DNA of 64,000 nucleotides. It comes from Marisa cornuarietis (Eukaryota > Mollusca > Gastropoda > Architaenioglossa > Ampullariidae). The notes beneath the pieces were generated by a model. It was given only the letters and a program-made list of their open reading frames with translations, searched no databases and was not told the origin of the DNA. Position numbers and translations under genes: made by a program. Positions 29,076-41,659 of the stretch are shown one piece after another; within the stretch, counting starts at the first letter, position 1; each line of letters starts with the position of its first letter. The stretch spans positions 248,001-312,000 of the forward strand of contig SMMW01000524.1 of assembly GCA_004794655.1 (NCBI GenBank), written 5' to 3'.

Positions 29076-29176
29076 TCTGATATATCGATATATTCTCTGA
29101 ACGTGACACCTGGGCTGATCGTCTGTTTTTCTTATGTGTACTCTAGTTTCCTCCAATGTATGTATGTGTGGTGGGA

Positions 29177-29181
<5 letters not shown>

Positions 29182-29255
<74 letters not shown>
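29182..29255. repeat. (GT)n microsatellite
   Basis: Perfect GT run of about 36 units. Confidence 0.97.
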
Positions 29256-29257
<2 letters not shown>

Positions 29258-29712
29258 GTCTGCCTTTGGTGGGAAAATGCACTAAATAACAGAATAATAA
29301 AGAAAAAGCATATGATTGTACAACACCGCATATCGAGCAGGTTAAAAACTCTCATGTTTTAGTGAATAATGAACATTGTTAAATGTCAGTTCCACATAAA
29401 TTCCCAACGAAAAGCGAAAACTTAGTACATGAATAAGTAGCGGAAAGAGCACATTTAATGATTTAATTAAGTTTAGCCCATGCTTTTCATTAGACAGTAA
29501 AGAACAGAGAGGACTAAACCTTACACACCAATACAGAAAATAAAAAGCGCACGCAAAACTAAATACATTAATATATATATATAACCAACAGCGTCAGCTA
29601 AACTGAGTAGAACAACAACAAAAATCATGCACTAAACTTAATTAGTTACTAGATAGCCTACGCTAATACATCAGTCAGTCATGAAGTGCGTGTACAAAAG
29701 GCAATGTAGCCT

Positions 29713-29926
29713 CTAGCGCTTATGGTTATCATCTTTTTTGTCGTCTTTTCCTCCGTCTTGTTCGCTTTTCTTGTCTTTACACTTCAGTGCCTTCAATGTA
29801 GATAAAAACACACTCGTCCAAGTGATGGTGGTTTGTGCAGCGGTAAGTGCTCCTGCGGCTCCAATAGACTGGAAAGTACCCACCACACCCGCTCCGACCC
29901 TTGGAAGATCAGAATAATGGTGACAT

Positions 29927-29995
<69 letters not shown>

Positions 29996-32900
29996 CGACG
30001 ACGCCTGTGGCGCCTGTCGCTCATAACTGAAGCTCCACGTCTCGTACAAGCAAGGCATTTAAGAAAAGTGAGAAAGCAATCAAAGTAAAACAAAGACGAG
30101 CAGAAGAATAGGATAGGAGAAAGGACTCGGGAGGGGAGGGCCTTAGAGGCTGAACTCCCTTCGCACTAACAAAGTTGTGTGGGGCGATGTACATGCGTTT
30201 TTTTGTGACGACAGAGGTTGACAGTTATGCAAACATACGTCGCTTGTCCAATCCTTTCCAAAAATTATGTCGTTTGTACGATCATCGCCAAAATTGGCAG
30301 AAACATTCTTTTCGTCTACGGTAATGTCATGGACTTGTCTGGTTTATATTACACGTTCTAAGATGTTTCCAGTTTCTCGAAATGGCAAGAGAAAAAGATT
30401 CTACTACGCAAACTCGATGTATCTCTATTACAGAGAGGAAGTTGGACAACGTCGCAGTTTGAGGGAAGAGATTGCGAGTGTGCAAAAGACAGACAGGAGA
30501 AGGAAATGAGGGACTGGGTAGGGAGCTAGTCATGAGGTGGCAGGCACCACCGCATTTTATATCTCCCACTTCATTAGAAACGGCCTGCGACCCTTTTAAC
30601 ATTCCATCTGCTACAGACCTGCTTTACACTGTGCGCTGTAACTAAGACGACGCTTGGTACCTGGACGCAAGGTAGGACCAATATGTCAAATGAAGCCTGT
30701 AGGACAAATGTGTCCAATGAAGCCTGTTTCAAGTTGTTAGGATGAATGAACAGGGTTAATTGTGTACGATCCTCGTGTGATCATCACAATGGAACGCTGG
30801 CACTTTGGTGGAGGACAGTTTGATCATGTGGGAGACTAAACATGAAGAGAGCAGCAAGTAAACTTACTGTTGGCTCACCCTTTATGATCATATTAATTAT
30901 AACAACAATAATTAATAAACACTTTAAAAACTTCAAGTGACCTTTCCAACTAAAAATGTCATTTGTTATCTACCCATATGAAGTGGATAGCGCCATTAAC
31001 TTAGCAGCTATGGTTCCGGCAGCGATGCCTCCCGCTCCGAAGCCAGCTGCTGAAATCAACACCGGTGTTCCCAAGACGGCCGCCCCGCCCACGGCCGCCG
31101 AGATTCCCAGCCTCTTCAGTAGGGCAATCTTAAACCACATGACATCCTGTAAGCTTTCGACGAACTGTATACTTTGAATTATTATTTATTACCTACATGA
31201 AATGTATGAAATACGAGCCAGGAACTACAAACTTCAAAGTGCAAAATATCAATAACAACTATAAGCTACAAACAAAGAGCTCTAAACTATAAGACCTTAG
31301 AAGTATGAACATTGACATACAATCTACGAAGGAACGACACTCTGCTGTATTGATAAGACTGGCAAGTAGCCAGTCACCAGTATGGAGATGTGTCTGTGGT
31401 TCTAGTGAATCTGTAGGAAATATCTGTACCGTTTGTTGGAACCTCATCAAAGTTGCTAAGCATGCTCTCCTGTCGTCTCCAGAAAGGTTCATGTTTGCTT
31501 GCTGTAGGCTGGTCCCGAGCATGTTTATGTTTAGTGTTTATTTTTGCTGTTCTGTTTTGGGTGGGCTCCGAATGAATGAAAAACTACTAAATTGCCATTT
31601 GCGATATACTTCAATTATAGCAAGTAAATCTTGATTAGGTCCTAATTTAAGAGGCAAGCATATTAATGAGAGTGAATGACAGAGTCAGAGGGTGAGGAAG
31701 GAAGCGAGTAGCGAGTCACATGGCACTACAGCAATTCTCCTTCTTTATCACTGTATTAACGATAAATGATTTAAACACTTTTAATGTTCGTTTTAATATC
31801 AGTCTTCTCCCTTCTCTAACCCCTAAGGGGGTCAGGTACCCGTTCAAAAAGCTGGGTTAACTGGAGAGAAGAACACTGCAGCAATCGGACGGCGAGAAAG
31901 TTTGTGCTCGCCTTCAGCCTCAGGTCCCTGTGTTTTAATCACTACGATATCCGCTTCTACTGTTTAAAAAATGCGAATCAGAACAAACCCCAAAAAACAG
32001 GGTGTTTCGTGTCAAGTTAATATTTCTTATCTCATGTCGAGTTATCTCTGCACTGCTGTCTGTCGCCATTGTGTAATCCTCTAAATGCAATTATTCATAG
32101 GTTGGTGGACAGATATATGCTTCCCGAGCCGACTTCTAGCAGCAGATGACACAGCAAGGGATAAATGGCACAGTAAGGAATAAACAATAATCCTGTGTAC
32201 ACTGCACCTGTGACACATTGTCAGGAACACACGGGACGTGCAGACCGGTCACAGCGTTCCTCACGTGTTCTTTCACACAACGAAGTACTAAGACCTGTAC
32301 GTGGGTTACTATATCTCTATAATGAAACAATTCCAAATATTTTTCCCACTTCAAATAAATTTTACATCAACATTACTCGCAACTAATTAATGTCTACATA
32401 AACCCTTCTAATAATATAAATATCTCCAGTCAATATATGACAACAAGCAGGGATCAATATATGACAATAAGCAAGCAGGAATATCCTTTCAACAACGTAG
32501 ATGTCTCTCAACCTTCCAATCAATCGTCGCTAAACATCTCTCCTTTCTATTTCTCAAACTTCCTTCCAATGTTCACCCACAGCTTCTCAGAAAGTAAATG
32601 ACCAAAACACACTGTCAACGTCAGGTCAGAACACACGTACTCACAGATATAAACTTGCCTGTAATACTCCTCCTTGAAACTATACAGAAATACACAGCAC
32701 TGTGAATCTCCAAAGCACACAACAATTACTCCCAATACAGAATCTTCCAGCAGACACACAGCAACTGGGGAAACTCTTCAATCACCAGCAATACTCTGAT
32801 TATCAGAATCCACCAGCAGACACACAGCAACTGGGGAAACTCTTCAAACACCAGCAATATTCCGATTATCAGAATCCACCAGCAGACACACAGCAGCTGG

Positions 32901-33940
32901 GGAATCTCTCCAAACACATAGCAATACTCCGAACGCAGACCACCTTTTCTTTTTCTCCAAACTCACACACACCGGTACACTCCACCCAGACGATCACTTT
33001 CTCCAGAAACTTCTCCAATCTCGCAGACGACACCTCACGTCATACCTCCTTTTACGTCACGCCTTCTAAACCATACACCAAACGTACATCCAAGGGCCAC
33101 TATCCCTGCTGCACAAAACAAACAAGAAGGCTAACTCCATTTCTGACATTCGCTTTTTCGCTTTCAAAATAATAATAAAAATCAACAGATCATTTGTACA
33201 GCGCCTTTTTCCAGCATTAGCCAGACTCAAGGCGCTTAAAATATAAACATGCAGACATGAGAATAATAATGGTCTCAAAACAGAGTTCCTTGTGTTTTCA
33301 AATTGAATGCCGTCTGCATAGATGCAGTCACAACAGCTCATTTAAACTACAAGGTGCAGCTGAGATTTGTAGTCGTAGTATCAGTGGAATAGTTAGTGAT
33401 GGAGGTGGCGGCACATATAACAAAAATTAAGTTGTTCATTGTTAGCGCACATACGACTGTCACGGAGTTCACATCAACACGTACAGCGGAACACACTCTC
33501 AACCAGTCAGGGCTCTGATCCTCTCTGATCCCTGACACATGTTCCCGTTTCATTTCGGTCCGTTAATGAAATTTTGTGCACACGGGAGTGTGTGGTACGT
33601 GGCAGTCGTGTTTTCAGTTATTAAAACCCGTTAGGAATTTTTCTATTTCCTGTTCTAACATTGCAGTCAGCATCCACCTAGCATATCACTGTGCAAGAGA
33701 TCCATGCAGTTAAGGTATCAAAGTATCTCTGTTCTCTACACTAATCTGAGCGTAAGACACTACACAACATTGAAACTGGTAACGAGGTTAGCTAAATGGA
33801 GATCAGGAAGCATGTTTTGATTTTATCTTCAACATCTGCTTTTTTGAGATATTGTCAACAGAGACTCGCAGTCTTTGTTTCAACTAAGTAAGAAGGACAT
33901 GGCATGTGAACAGAGTCTATCTTACCTTTGAGGAGGCCAT
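29713..33940 (-). CDS. Gene A: ISG12/IFI27-like small membrane protein without LDLa
   Basis: Three exons give 124 aa: 33940-33926 (MASSK, donor GTAAGA), 31146-30974 and 29899-29713 (stop TAG). Phases are 0 then 2. The protein has a short amphipathic start (DVMWFKIALLKRLG), then the two-segment ISG12 domain: ISAAVGGAAVLGTPVLISAA, GFGAGGIAAGTIAAKLMA, and after the intron VGAGVVGTFQSIGAAGALTA. GFGAGGIAAGTIAAK is the most family-typical stretch in the window. The tail is Lys/Asp-rich (KDKKSEQ, KDDKKDD). No signal-peptide or LDLa exon was found in the 2.8-kb first intron, so this looks like the plain family form. If the MASSK exon were not used, translation could start at the Met in exon 2 (31140). 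The last intron has a long (CAT)n tract just before its acceptor. Confidence 0.83.
29927..29993. repeat. (ATG)n trinucleotide microsatellite in last intron of gene A
   Basis: About 22 copies of ATG/CAT end roughly 30-95 bp upstream of the last-exon acceptor (CTTCCAAG|G, minus strand). On the coding strand it is (CAT)n and would read as polyhistidine if retained, but it lies in the intron. Confidence 0.95.
32195..33555 (+). repeat. Dispersed repeat, copy 1, with 66-bp tandem core
   Basis: Matches 50440-51310 in inverted orientation, for example CAATCGTCGCTAAACA, CCAATGTTCACCC and GTTCCTCACGTG blocks. At 32747-32940 it contains three units of 66 bp starting CCAGCAGACACACAGC. It lies in intron 1 of gene A. 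No protein or terminal repeat was identified. Confidence 0.72.
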
Positions 33941-34140
33941 GTTCACGGTCACTGTTACCTGAAGTTTTGTTGGTTAGTAGACGACCAACAAGCGCGCAGG
34001 CCCGGCCGCGAATTTAATACATAAAGACCATAATATGCTTTTCCCGCAACGTACCTTATCCGAGCCTTCAGATTGGCCGCCAGGTCATGTGACTTACTCT
34101 CCAACCCATACAGCTTTGCGCGCACACACACACACACATC
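33941..34140 (-). promoter_or_regulatory. Candidate promoter region of gene A
   Basis: The 200 bp upstream of the MASSK start contain an E-box-like TCATGTGA (34085-34092) and TATTAAAT-like AT-rich sequence. Bases 34020-34137 recur inverted at 36129-36250. Promoter function is inferred from position and from the shared motif in genes B and C. Confidence 0.4.
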
Positions 34141-35005
34141 GCATTGTTTTGGATTGTCGTCTGCTCGATGTCAAGACTTCATATACGGCATTATTGACCA
34201 TACTAGAACTTGAAAACCTGCCAGACTTCTTCTGGGGGGTGGAGAGAAACTCTTAACATGCATGTTGAAGTACATATTGTTATTTCCTATGCGGGATGGG
34301 ATGTTATTTAACAGCACAAACAGTTATCAAAAACTCTTAAGTACATGGGTTAACAGATGAAGAACAACTGGCTGCTCATATTGTGCTGAAAAAGCATCAT
34401 CAGTGTATGGTATGGAAATCAACACAGAAAATTCAAAGTTGATGACCAGCAACTGTAAGCAGAGTCAAGGGAGAAAGCTGAGAGTCTGAAATATTGGGGT
34501 TCATCAGTCTCACTTGAGTATTTTTTCGCCATTATCTTTTTCTATGTTTTAGCATATATGATTACAGTTACAGTACCCTACAATGTTATTGATTTAATTA
34601 TTGTATTAATAAGAGCATCCTCCTAAAAACACATGATAAATTTGGATATAGTAAGACTTGCAAATATCCCTAAAATTCAATATTTTCACTCTGTACATTA
34701 CTTGGACTTGTAGGTGAGATACCAATACAACTACCCACTCCATTCTTCTAGTGACATACAGGGACCTATGATTTGACATTTAATTAAATATCAGATAATC
34801 TTACAGATTTATATGACAAATAATGCGCGGTCTTCCAGTCACAACATAAAATCAATGATCGTCCTGTTACAAGTTTACAAAATGTCGTATACTGGGATCA
34901 TGAACGCGCGTCGATGCCAATTAATTGTTTTCCCCTTCTTATATCATGACAACTCGATCAGCTCCAACTTTCTGTTATCGGGTATTCAATGACGAAATTT
35001 TAAAG

Positions 35006-35805
35006 GAACAGCTTTCTTATAGGGTTAACGCGACGCCATAACAAAAATGGCTTACCTGTACGTCACTCATCTTCTGCTCTATCTCTCTCTCCTCGCTAAA
35101 CTCCCTGATATCGTCTGCTTCATCTTCTTTGAATCCTTCCTCCAATTATTCCGAGAAATAATATCCAGAAATGAACAAAAAAATTTCCTGACGTCGCCTT
35201 CCCCATCTTCTTCGAATCCTTCCTCCACATTCACATTCAGGTACAAACTCAAAAAAACAAATCAGTCTTTCACTAAACTCAACACAACATCCTTGTCACT
35301 TCTCCATAAATTCTAAACTTCTTTCTGTTGTACTTTCCAGACTCTGCATCTCTCAACTTTTCGACAATTGCACCACAAATTTTACCCAAATTTCCATGCA
35401 AACTCGCCATCTTCAATCCTCTCGACTTTCTATCGTCTGCTAACATGAAACCAAATCAACAAACTTTCCCGCACCAAATATCACATGACTAAAACCAGCC
35501 AATAATTTCACACAACTCCATGTCAATCACCATATATTACGTCACTCGACCAGTCCTAAACATTTGTCCTCTGCTCAATTCACTACAATATAACCTACCC
35601 CTACCCCTACCTCTACCCCTAACCCACACCCATAAACCTAACCCTAACCCAAACCCTAACCCTAATCCTGCTTCATAAATCACACACAACACCAACCAAC
35701 GCCCAACCTCACACCCCTGTCAAATATCGATCCTACCCGCTCTCCCCTCCCACAAAATAGCATAGCCCGCCGTGACCTACTAAAACCCCCTATATGAAAG
35801 TTCAT
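35006..35805 (+). mobile_element. Dispersed repeat copy 2 with TIR-like ends and telomere-like core
   Basis: Same element and orientation as 6976-7956 but about 180 bp shorter, with internal gaps. Ends at CCCCCTATATGAAAGTTC. Confidence 0.75.
35591..35669. repeat. Interstitial telomere-like CCCTAA tract
   Basis: Runs of CCCCTA, CCTAAC and CCCTAA units inside dispersed repeat copy 2. Confidence 0.82.
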
Positions 35806-36128
35806 CCATTTCGGAAGTTCAAAAGAAAATTGTGAAGAAACAACTACGATCCAACAATGGCTAATTGGTGGATCCGCATGTGAATATAACGGAAGTGGAG
35901 ACTGAAAGCTTGAAACACACGACTGACATGAAAACATCGATATCTATTGTTATAACCACGACACTCTCCACCGCACGAATATTGGCGTCTTCCATAAAGT
36001 TTATTAGCCTGCATGTTTCATACACAGCTACTACACCCCAGTGAATGTGCAAAGTCACCTTTACTGAAGCGCAGCAGTCGCTCGATCACCATCAGAATCT
36101 TTTATGAGCAGACGACAGCCCAAAACAA

Positions 36129-36250
36129 TGCCATGTGTGCGTGTGCAAAGCTGTATGGGTTGGAGAGTAAGTCACGTGACCTAGCGGCCAATCTGAAGGC
36201 TCGGATAAGGTCGCTATACAACAATGAAGCGGGAAAAGCAAATTCGCGGC
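36129..36250 (+). repeat. Inverted copy of the gene A promoter region
   Basis: The + strand here matches the minus strand at about 34137-34020, including AAGCTGTATGGGTTGGAGAG, GTAAGTCACGTGACCT and GCGGGAAAAGCA. The E-box is CACGTG here and CACATG at gene A. No MASSK-like exon follows within 300 bp, so this looks like a promoter-only duplicate. Confidence 0.72.
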
Positions 36251-36574
36251 AAAAGAGAGGTCTACACGAACGGAGTATTTGAAGAGGTAAACAGCCCATG
36301 CAGTACTCGTTTATTAGAGAGAGAGAGAGAGAAAAAAAATACTGGTGCTGCTGCCAGTATGATTATTCAATGCTCGTCCTTCTTACCCTCCCCCCTTCTG
36401 CTCTTGCTAATTTTCTACCCATCTTTCTCTGCAGAATCGATATATTTTCTATGTTCTGTTACTTGGTGTCTTTTTGTGTTTTTCCATCTTTGTTTTCTGT
36501 TTGTCATCAGTACTGTCATTTCTTCTTACGTCCCTCGTGTTCTATCCATTTAGTCCACGTCTCTTCCTTGTTTT

Positions 36575-36640
36575 TAAGCGCTAAGAGCATGCTCTCTATG
36601 AGTGTGAATATGCGCTATAAAATCTTCATTTATTTATTAT
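36575..36640 (+). mobile_element. CR1/SINE-like 3' tail
   Basis: AAGCGCTAAGAGCATG and ATGCGCTATAAAAT, followed by TTATT repeats, resemble the 18.3-kb tail. Confidence 0.45.
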
Positions 36641-37159
36641 TATTTATTATCCAGATTCTGACAAGCCACAAAGCCAGCAACAACAGATCAGACAAAAAAA
36701 CACGAAAACAACAGCAACAAAAAATTCAGCAGCAAGAACAACATCAACAACAAAAAGGACGTGGACAGCATGCATCCGTACGAACCCGTTTTATTAAGCA
36801 GAGAGCCTGGGCACAGAACGTGTTGTGTGACCCAAGGGTGAATAGAAACAGTCCATAGGCGTTGAAGTAAGTTTTTAGGCTGTAGCCGTTATTTCGGACT
36901 TGTATTAGTTGTCATACTACAAATATTACATTTAGCTATTACTTGATCATTGTGATTTGTAGATGCTTCCTTAGTATTTGTAACAAGTGCTGATGTTTTC
37001 AACAACAGACGCTCAAAAAAGCAACTTTCGGTGGTTGACATCTGACGTAAACTGTTTTAGTGAAATACGAATTTTTCGGTAACAACATGTTCTTGGACAT
37101 GGTAATATTTGCCAGTAGACTCATCATATACTTATCACTGTGCTATACTTATCACTGAG

Positions 37160-37323
37160 GGCGGTCCGGTGGCGCAACGGTTAGCGCCTGTCACCAATAC
37201 AGTGAAGGATGGCACACTGTCCTTTCTCTGCATGTGGCATCTGTTTACAGGGCTGGCTGCCTTGCCGTGATATAGCCTTAGTTGCTGCCTCGGCGTAAAA
37301 CACCAATAAAAAAAATATATATA
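37160..37323 (+). mobile_element. tRNA-derived SINE, copy 3, B-box deleted, with target duplication
   Basis: Same family as the copies at 12.7 and 15.2 kb. A perfect 16-bp target duplication TATACTTATCACTGAG flanks it (37144-37159 and 37324-37339). About 40 bp including the B box (GGTTCAGTTCT region) are missing between AAGGATGGCACAC and TGTCCTTTCTC. Confidence 0.88.
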
Positions 37324-37960
37324 TATACTTATCACTGAGCATAAAAGTGTGTGTGCAACGTGTGAAGACGACTGGGGAAAAACTATTGCAGTCTTTCAAG
37401 GTGAAATGAAAACTAATGTCAATAAATTTGTCAACGAGTTTTTGGATTTTGTAGCAACGGGCAACAAATTTTGTTTTCTTGCTTACTAGCAGGCTGCTTG
37501 ATAAGTCTCGTACAAATCTAGGGACCCAGGTGAACTAGGGTATTATAAGGATCAGTGTCTATGTTTTTATTGTAACACTATAATACATGACTGAGCATCG
37601 AACAGTTAATTATTACACCTGTATCGCACTCACAAAAGCATGCATAAACATAGACACACAGCGACTGAGTGAACCAGTACATTAACGCTGAAGCTGAATA
37701 TTAAAAGGGCGCACGTTTACAAGTTAGACGATAAGGAAATTGAACACTAACATGATTGCATTTATGAAGACCGTAATTCGACCTGCTCTTCTGATTGTTA
37801 TGTGCGGGGTAACAGAGAGAAAAAAACTAACGCTAATACATTGGATGGTAGATGAAAATATCCGTGTACACCTGTACCTACACCTAACGCTAAGACCAGA
37901 CAGCGCACCCGCAAAACACTTGACTACAAGAAATCACGTGACAAAGCTCTTGTCCTTACG

Positions 37961-40900
37961 CTAGTCCTCGTCCTCATCCCTGCCATGGTCCTTGTCCTGG
38001 GCCTTGTCCTTGTTCTTGTTCTTTCCGTTGTCGTGGACAGCTTTGTTGGATCCTGTGTTTTCTTCTTCGTCTTCTTCCACTTCTCCAACTCCTGCGCTTT
38101 GCGTTGCCCCGGTGGCCCCAATGGCGTGGAAAGTCGACACGACTCCCATTACCACTCTGTGAAACCACAGTGTAGTGTAAACATTGCTTTATTTCATCAT
38201 TATTATCTGAAGTTTTGTCAAAATTAAAATTTAAAATGTTGTCGTGTATGTGTGGGTGTAAATGTAATAAAAAAGCTTGAGCCTGCCTTCAAAGGTAGGA
38301 AAAGTCACTATAACTAATTTATTAAACTTTGAGTTAGCTACATCAAAAATGTCTTCAAATGTGCTATGACAAAATTCTCGAAGCGCAAGAAAACTTCTCC
38401 CTTTCATTATGTCTATTTCTTCTTTGATTCATTCTTTCTCGGAATCTTTCTCATACTCCTCTTTAACCCAGTATACAAGTGCTACATTCCTTCATTTTCT
38501 TTATTCACTAGAGCTATTCTGGGGATAGTTTGTGAATTACTGTGACACTAGGCCTATCCAGTGACTTACCCAAGTGTAGCAGTTCTGGGAATTGGCCCTG
38601 GTGTCAAAGTTCCAGCACCGATGCCTGCGACTCCAAAGCCAAGAGCTGCAACCGCCACTTGAGTGGCTGCGACAACTACAGCGCCGCCCGCCACCATCGC
38701 GCCTTCTGTCCTCCACCTGGGGGAGCCTGTGAGCAACATTTCATCTCCCATCTCAACGTTTATATAAACGAAGTTAGTGGAACACATTTGGTAATCTCTC
38801 AGTGTTCTGTGTTAATGTACACTAGCTAATAGTTTTCTCTGTTAGTGTACACTTATAATTTTCTTTATGAATTAGTTTGTGGATAGAAGTGAAAGATTTA
38901 GTTACAGCTATTTAATGTTCGTGCCAGTATCAAATCTGTTACATATGTCAGTAAAGCCTTTCTTCTTTCCTTTACTGTTTTATTATTTGTAGCGTACAAG
39001 GGGGTACAACAGTTGAGTATTGTTTTGTTCGACACACAGGTGTGCCTTGGTTTGACACTGCCACGCTGGAAGTCACGAGAACTTGAAAGTCTCGGTTTTT
39101 ACCTTATTCCACGTGCGAGCAGAGCAGAGCTCCATCCGTCCAGGTGGTTAGGGTGTCTTGTTTTTCTGTCGCTGTCATGCGAGTTGCATGAGAAAATTGA
39201 GGTTTTGGATATTTTAAAATTTTACGTGTGGGGCGGGCTTAGCTCACCTTGTGGCGATGTAAACAAGGGTGGGTATATTAGACCCGACATTTAGCAAGTA
39301 GGATAATGCTCGATTTGGACGATCGATATTCCGGCAATCCTGGTGTGTTGCTTGCTGTGTGCTGTCACTGACGGGGGGGTGCAGTCTTCATTCAGGCCTA
39401 CCAGTCGTCATAGTGTATGTCGACGTGAGGCGCTAGAGAGAGCGCTGGTTAGTGACAAGAGTTGTCACCGTACTTACTGGTATTCAAGCCGAGGGCTGTG
39501 ATTCTACTACCGGTACAGTACAAAAAGAACTTTTGCTGAAATCTGGATACAGGCGTCTGAGAACTTATCTGACGCAAACAAGAGGGACTCCGCCGAGAGC
39601 GTGGAAGGCTGTGGGAAACTACGGGTTTTGACGGCTGGAGCTGGCGCATAGACGGCCTGTGGTTCGGCAAAGACGAGTGAAAGGGTGTCCGCGTATCTCC
39701 AAGGTGGGGAGGAGCATCCGATACAGCGAGGCTGAATGACTGACTTGCGTGGGGGCGATATCCTACAGACGATATCCGAAGTTTCCGGAGGTCCACTGAC
39801 GCGAGGCAGAGGCATGAGCTTCCGATGATCTAACACCAGAAGAACATCCCCAACGAAGTAAGACTTTGATTAAGGTAGAGTGACGCACCAGATGTCCTCC
39901 CTGTATAACTCATACGTGAGGAGTTGCTAAAATATTTGTAAAAAGAAATAACTTGAACTTTAAAAGAAAAAGGGTCAAGTGGAGAACTTTGTGTTTGCGC
40001 TTCGGGTCCAGAGTGGGAAGAAATTAAGCACGCGTAGGAAGACGGATAGGTTATCCTTACTGAGGAGGTGATAAGGCCTAGGGTGTGCTACCCATTCTGA
40101 CTCTGTTGTTAGAACCAAGTATTTGTGTGTTGGTGCCGAGGGCACTGTCGCTGAAAGACATTTCTTCATATTTTTGTTTTGATATACCTGTTAGACACTA
40201 TTGTTTGTCAACAATTGCTCCTTGTGTATGCCTATTTATTGTTTACGTCAGCTTGAGCGGCGTAATAATTACAGAAAGAGAGGGATTTTCAGGCTACGTC
40301 TAGCCGTGAGAGTTTAAAGAAATGCTAAATATCATGTTTGACTAACTGCTCGTGTTAACTACTAATGCTTTGCCTTGTATAGAGCAGTTTTGAGCATATT
40401 TCTTTGTGTATTTAAATTGTGAATTTTGTGGTCAATAAGTATTTGTCTCTTTGAGGGACGTTCTACACCAGAGTGGTCATTTGTTGATTGTGTTGAGTTA
40501 ACGAATGCGCGTGTCTGCGGATGACTCGTCGTGTGTATGCGGGTGATCCTTGACATTATTGTCGTTTCTTTCTGCGTTCCCTATTTTTAAATTGTATTCT
40601 CAAAATCAAGGAGTTGTTGATATGGGAGCGAAGAGGTAGTCAAATGTAAGTAGTTCACTGTCTCTAGACAGACACGTGGAGGGCTGAGCCCAATACTCTC
40701 CTTTGCACCTTTTACCTTCCATGAGGAATCAGGTATCCATGTACTGGGTGGGAAGCAGGAGGTGCGGACAGCCTCAAACAAGAGACTTTCTGCATTGTAT
40801 AATCAACTCGTCAGCGAACCCAAGACAAAACAGAGACCATTCTGAGCAGTCGTCAAAGAGGATCAAGAAAAGAAGGAAAACAAAGGAACAAAAGGAAAAG

Positions 40901-41562
40901 AGAAACGAAGGATGAAAGAGAAATTTTGTAACTGAATTCCCACAAGACCTTAGACTGGGTGTTACTCACCACATTCATTCTCATCACTGCAGTCGTCACA
41001 GTCAGCCAAATCGTCGCACTTCCACTCAGATGGGATGCTGTGATGGACAGTTACACACTGGAGTTGATCCTGTGTGCACCTGACTGCAGAGTAAGAAAAT
41101 ATTGCATTGACATGGCGCAGCTGACAACTCATGTTTCTCGATGTTTGCAAACGCGAACTGAGAAATGGAGAATGGCAATTGAAACCCATATTAGACACAC
41201 CTACTTGTGCTTGAACATTGCATCGATATTTGAGGTATGAACTAAAAGACCACATGAAAACAAATTGACAGACAATCAACACAGTTTACATCATGTGAAA
41301 CTCTCTTTCAAAATACGTTAAATATATATACATTGCATTTTCGTGACATGAAATGTAAAAAGATATAAAAAAAATTACGTGTAAAGAAGTCTACCTTTCT
41401 CATTAAAGACTAATAAAAGCGGATTTTTATTTTCACATTACAGATATAAATTATCAGAATATATCATGTAATTTTAAAATGTCTTTTTTTGCAACACACG
41501 AAATGTAGTTCGAAGTACATGCTAGAGAAAGGTATCTAATTACAACTGCATGGGGGATGACA

Positions 41563-41659
<97 letters not shown>

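Noticed and set aside
29713..30093. Polyhistidine-containing protein fused to the gene A tail
   Set aside because: The (CAT)n part lies upstream of a good acceptor whose phase matches the preceding ISG12 exon, so it is intronic.
32702..33172. 156-codon frame with a 22-residue repeat (NPPADTQQLGK)
   Set aside because: It lies within a dispersed repeat whose inverted copy at 50.8 kb is not open in the same way, so it is likely a tandem-repeat artefact.
39300..39900. Possible solo LTR or second promoter in the gene B intron
   Set aside because: No paired ends, primer-binding site or target duplication could be identified by eye.
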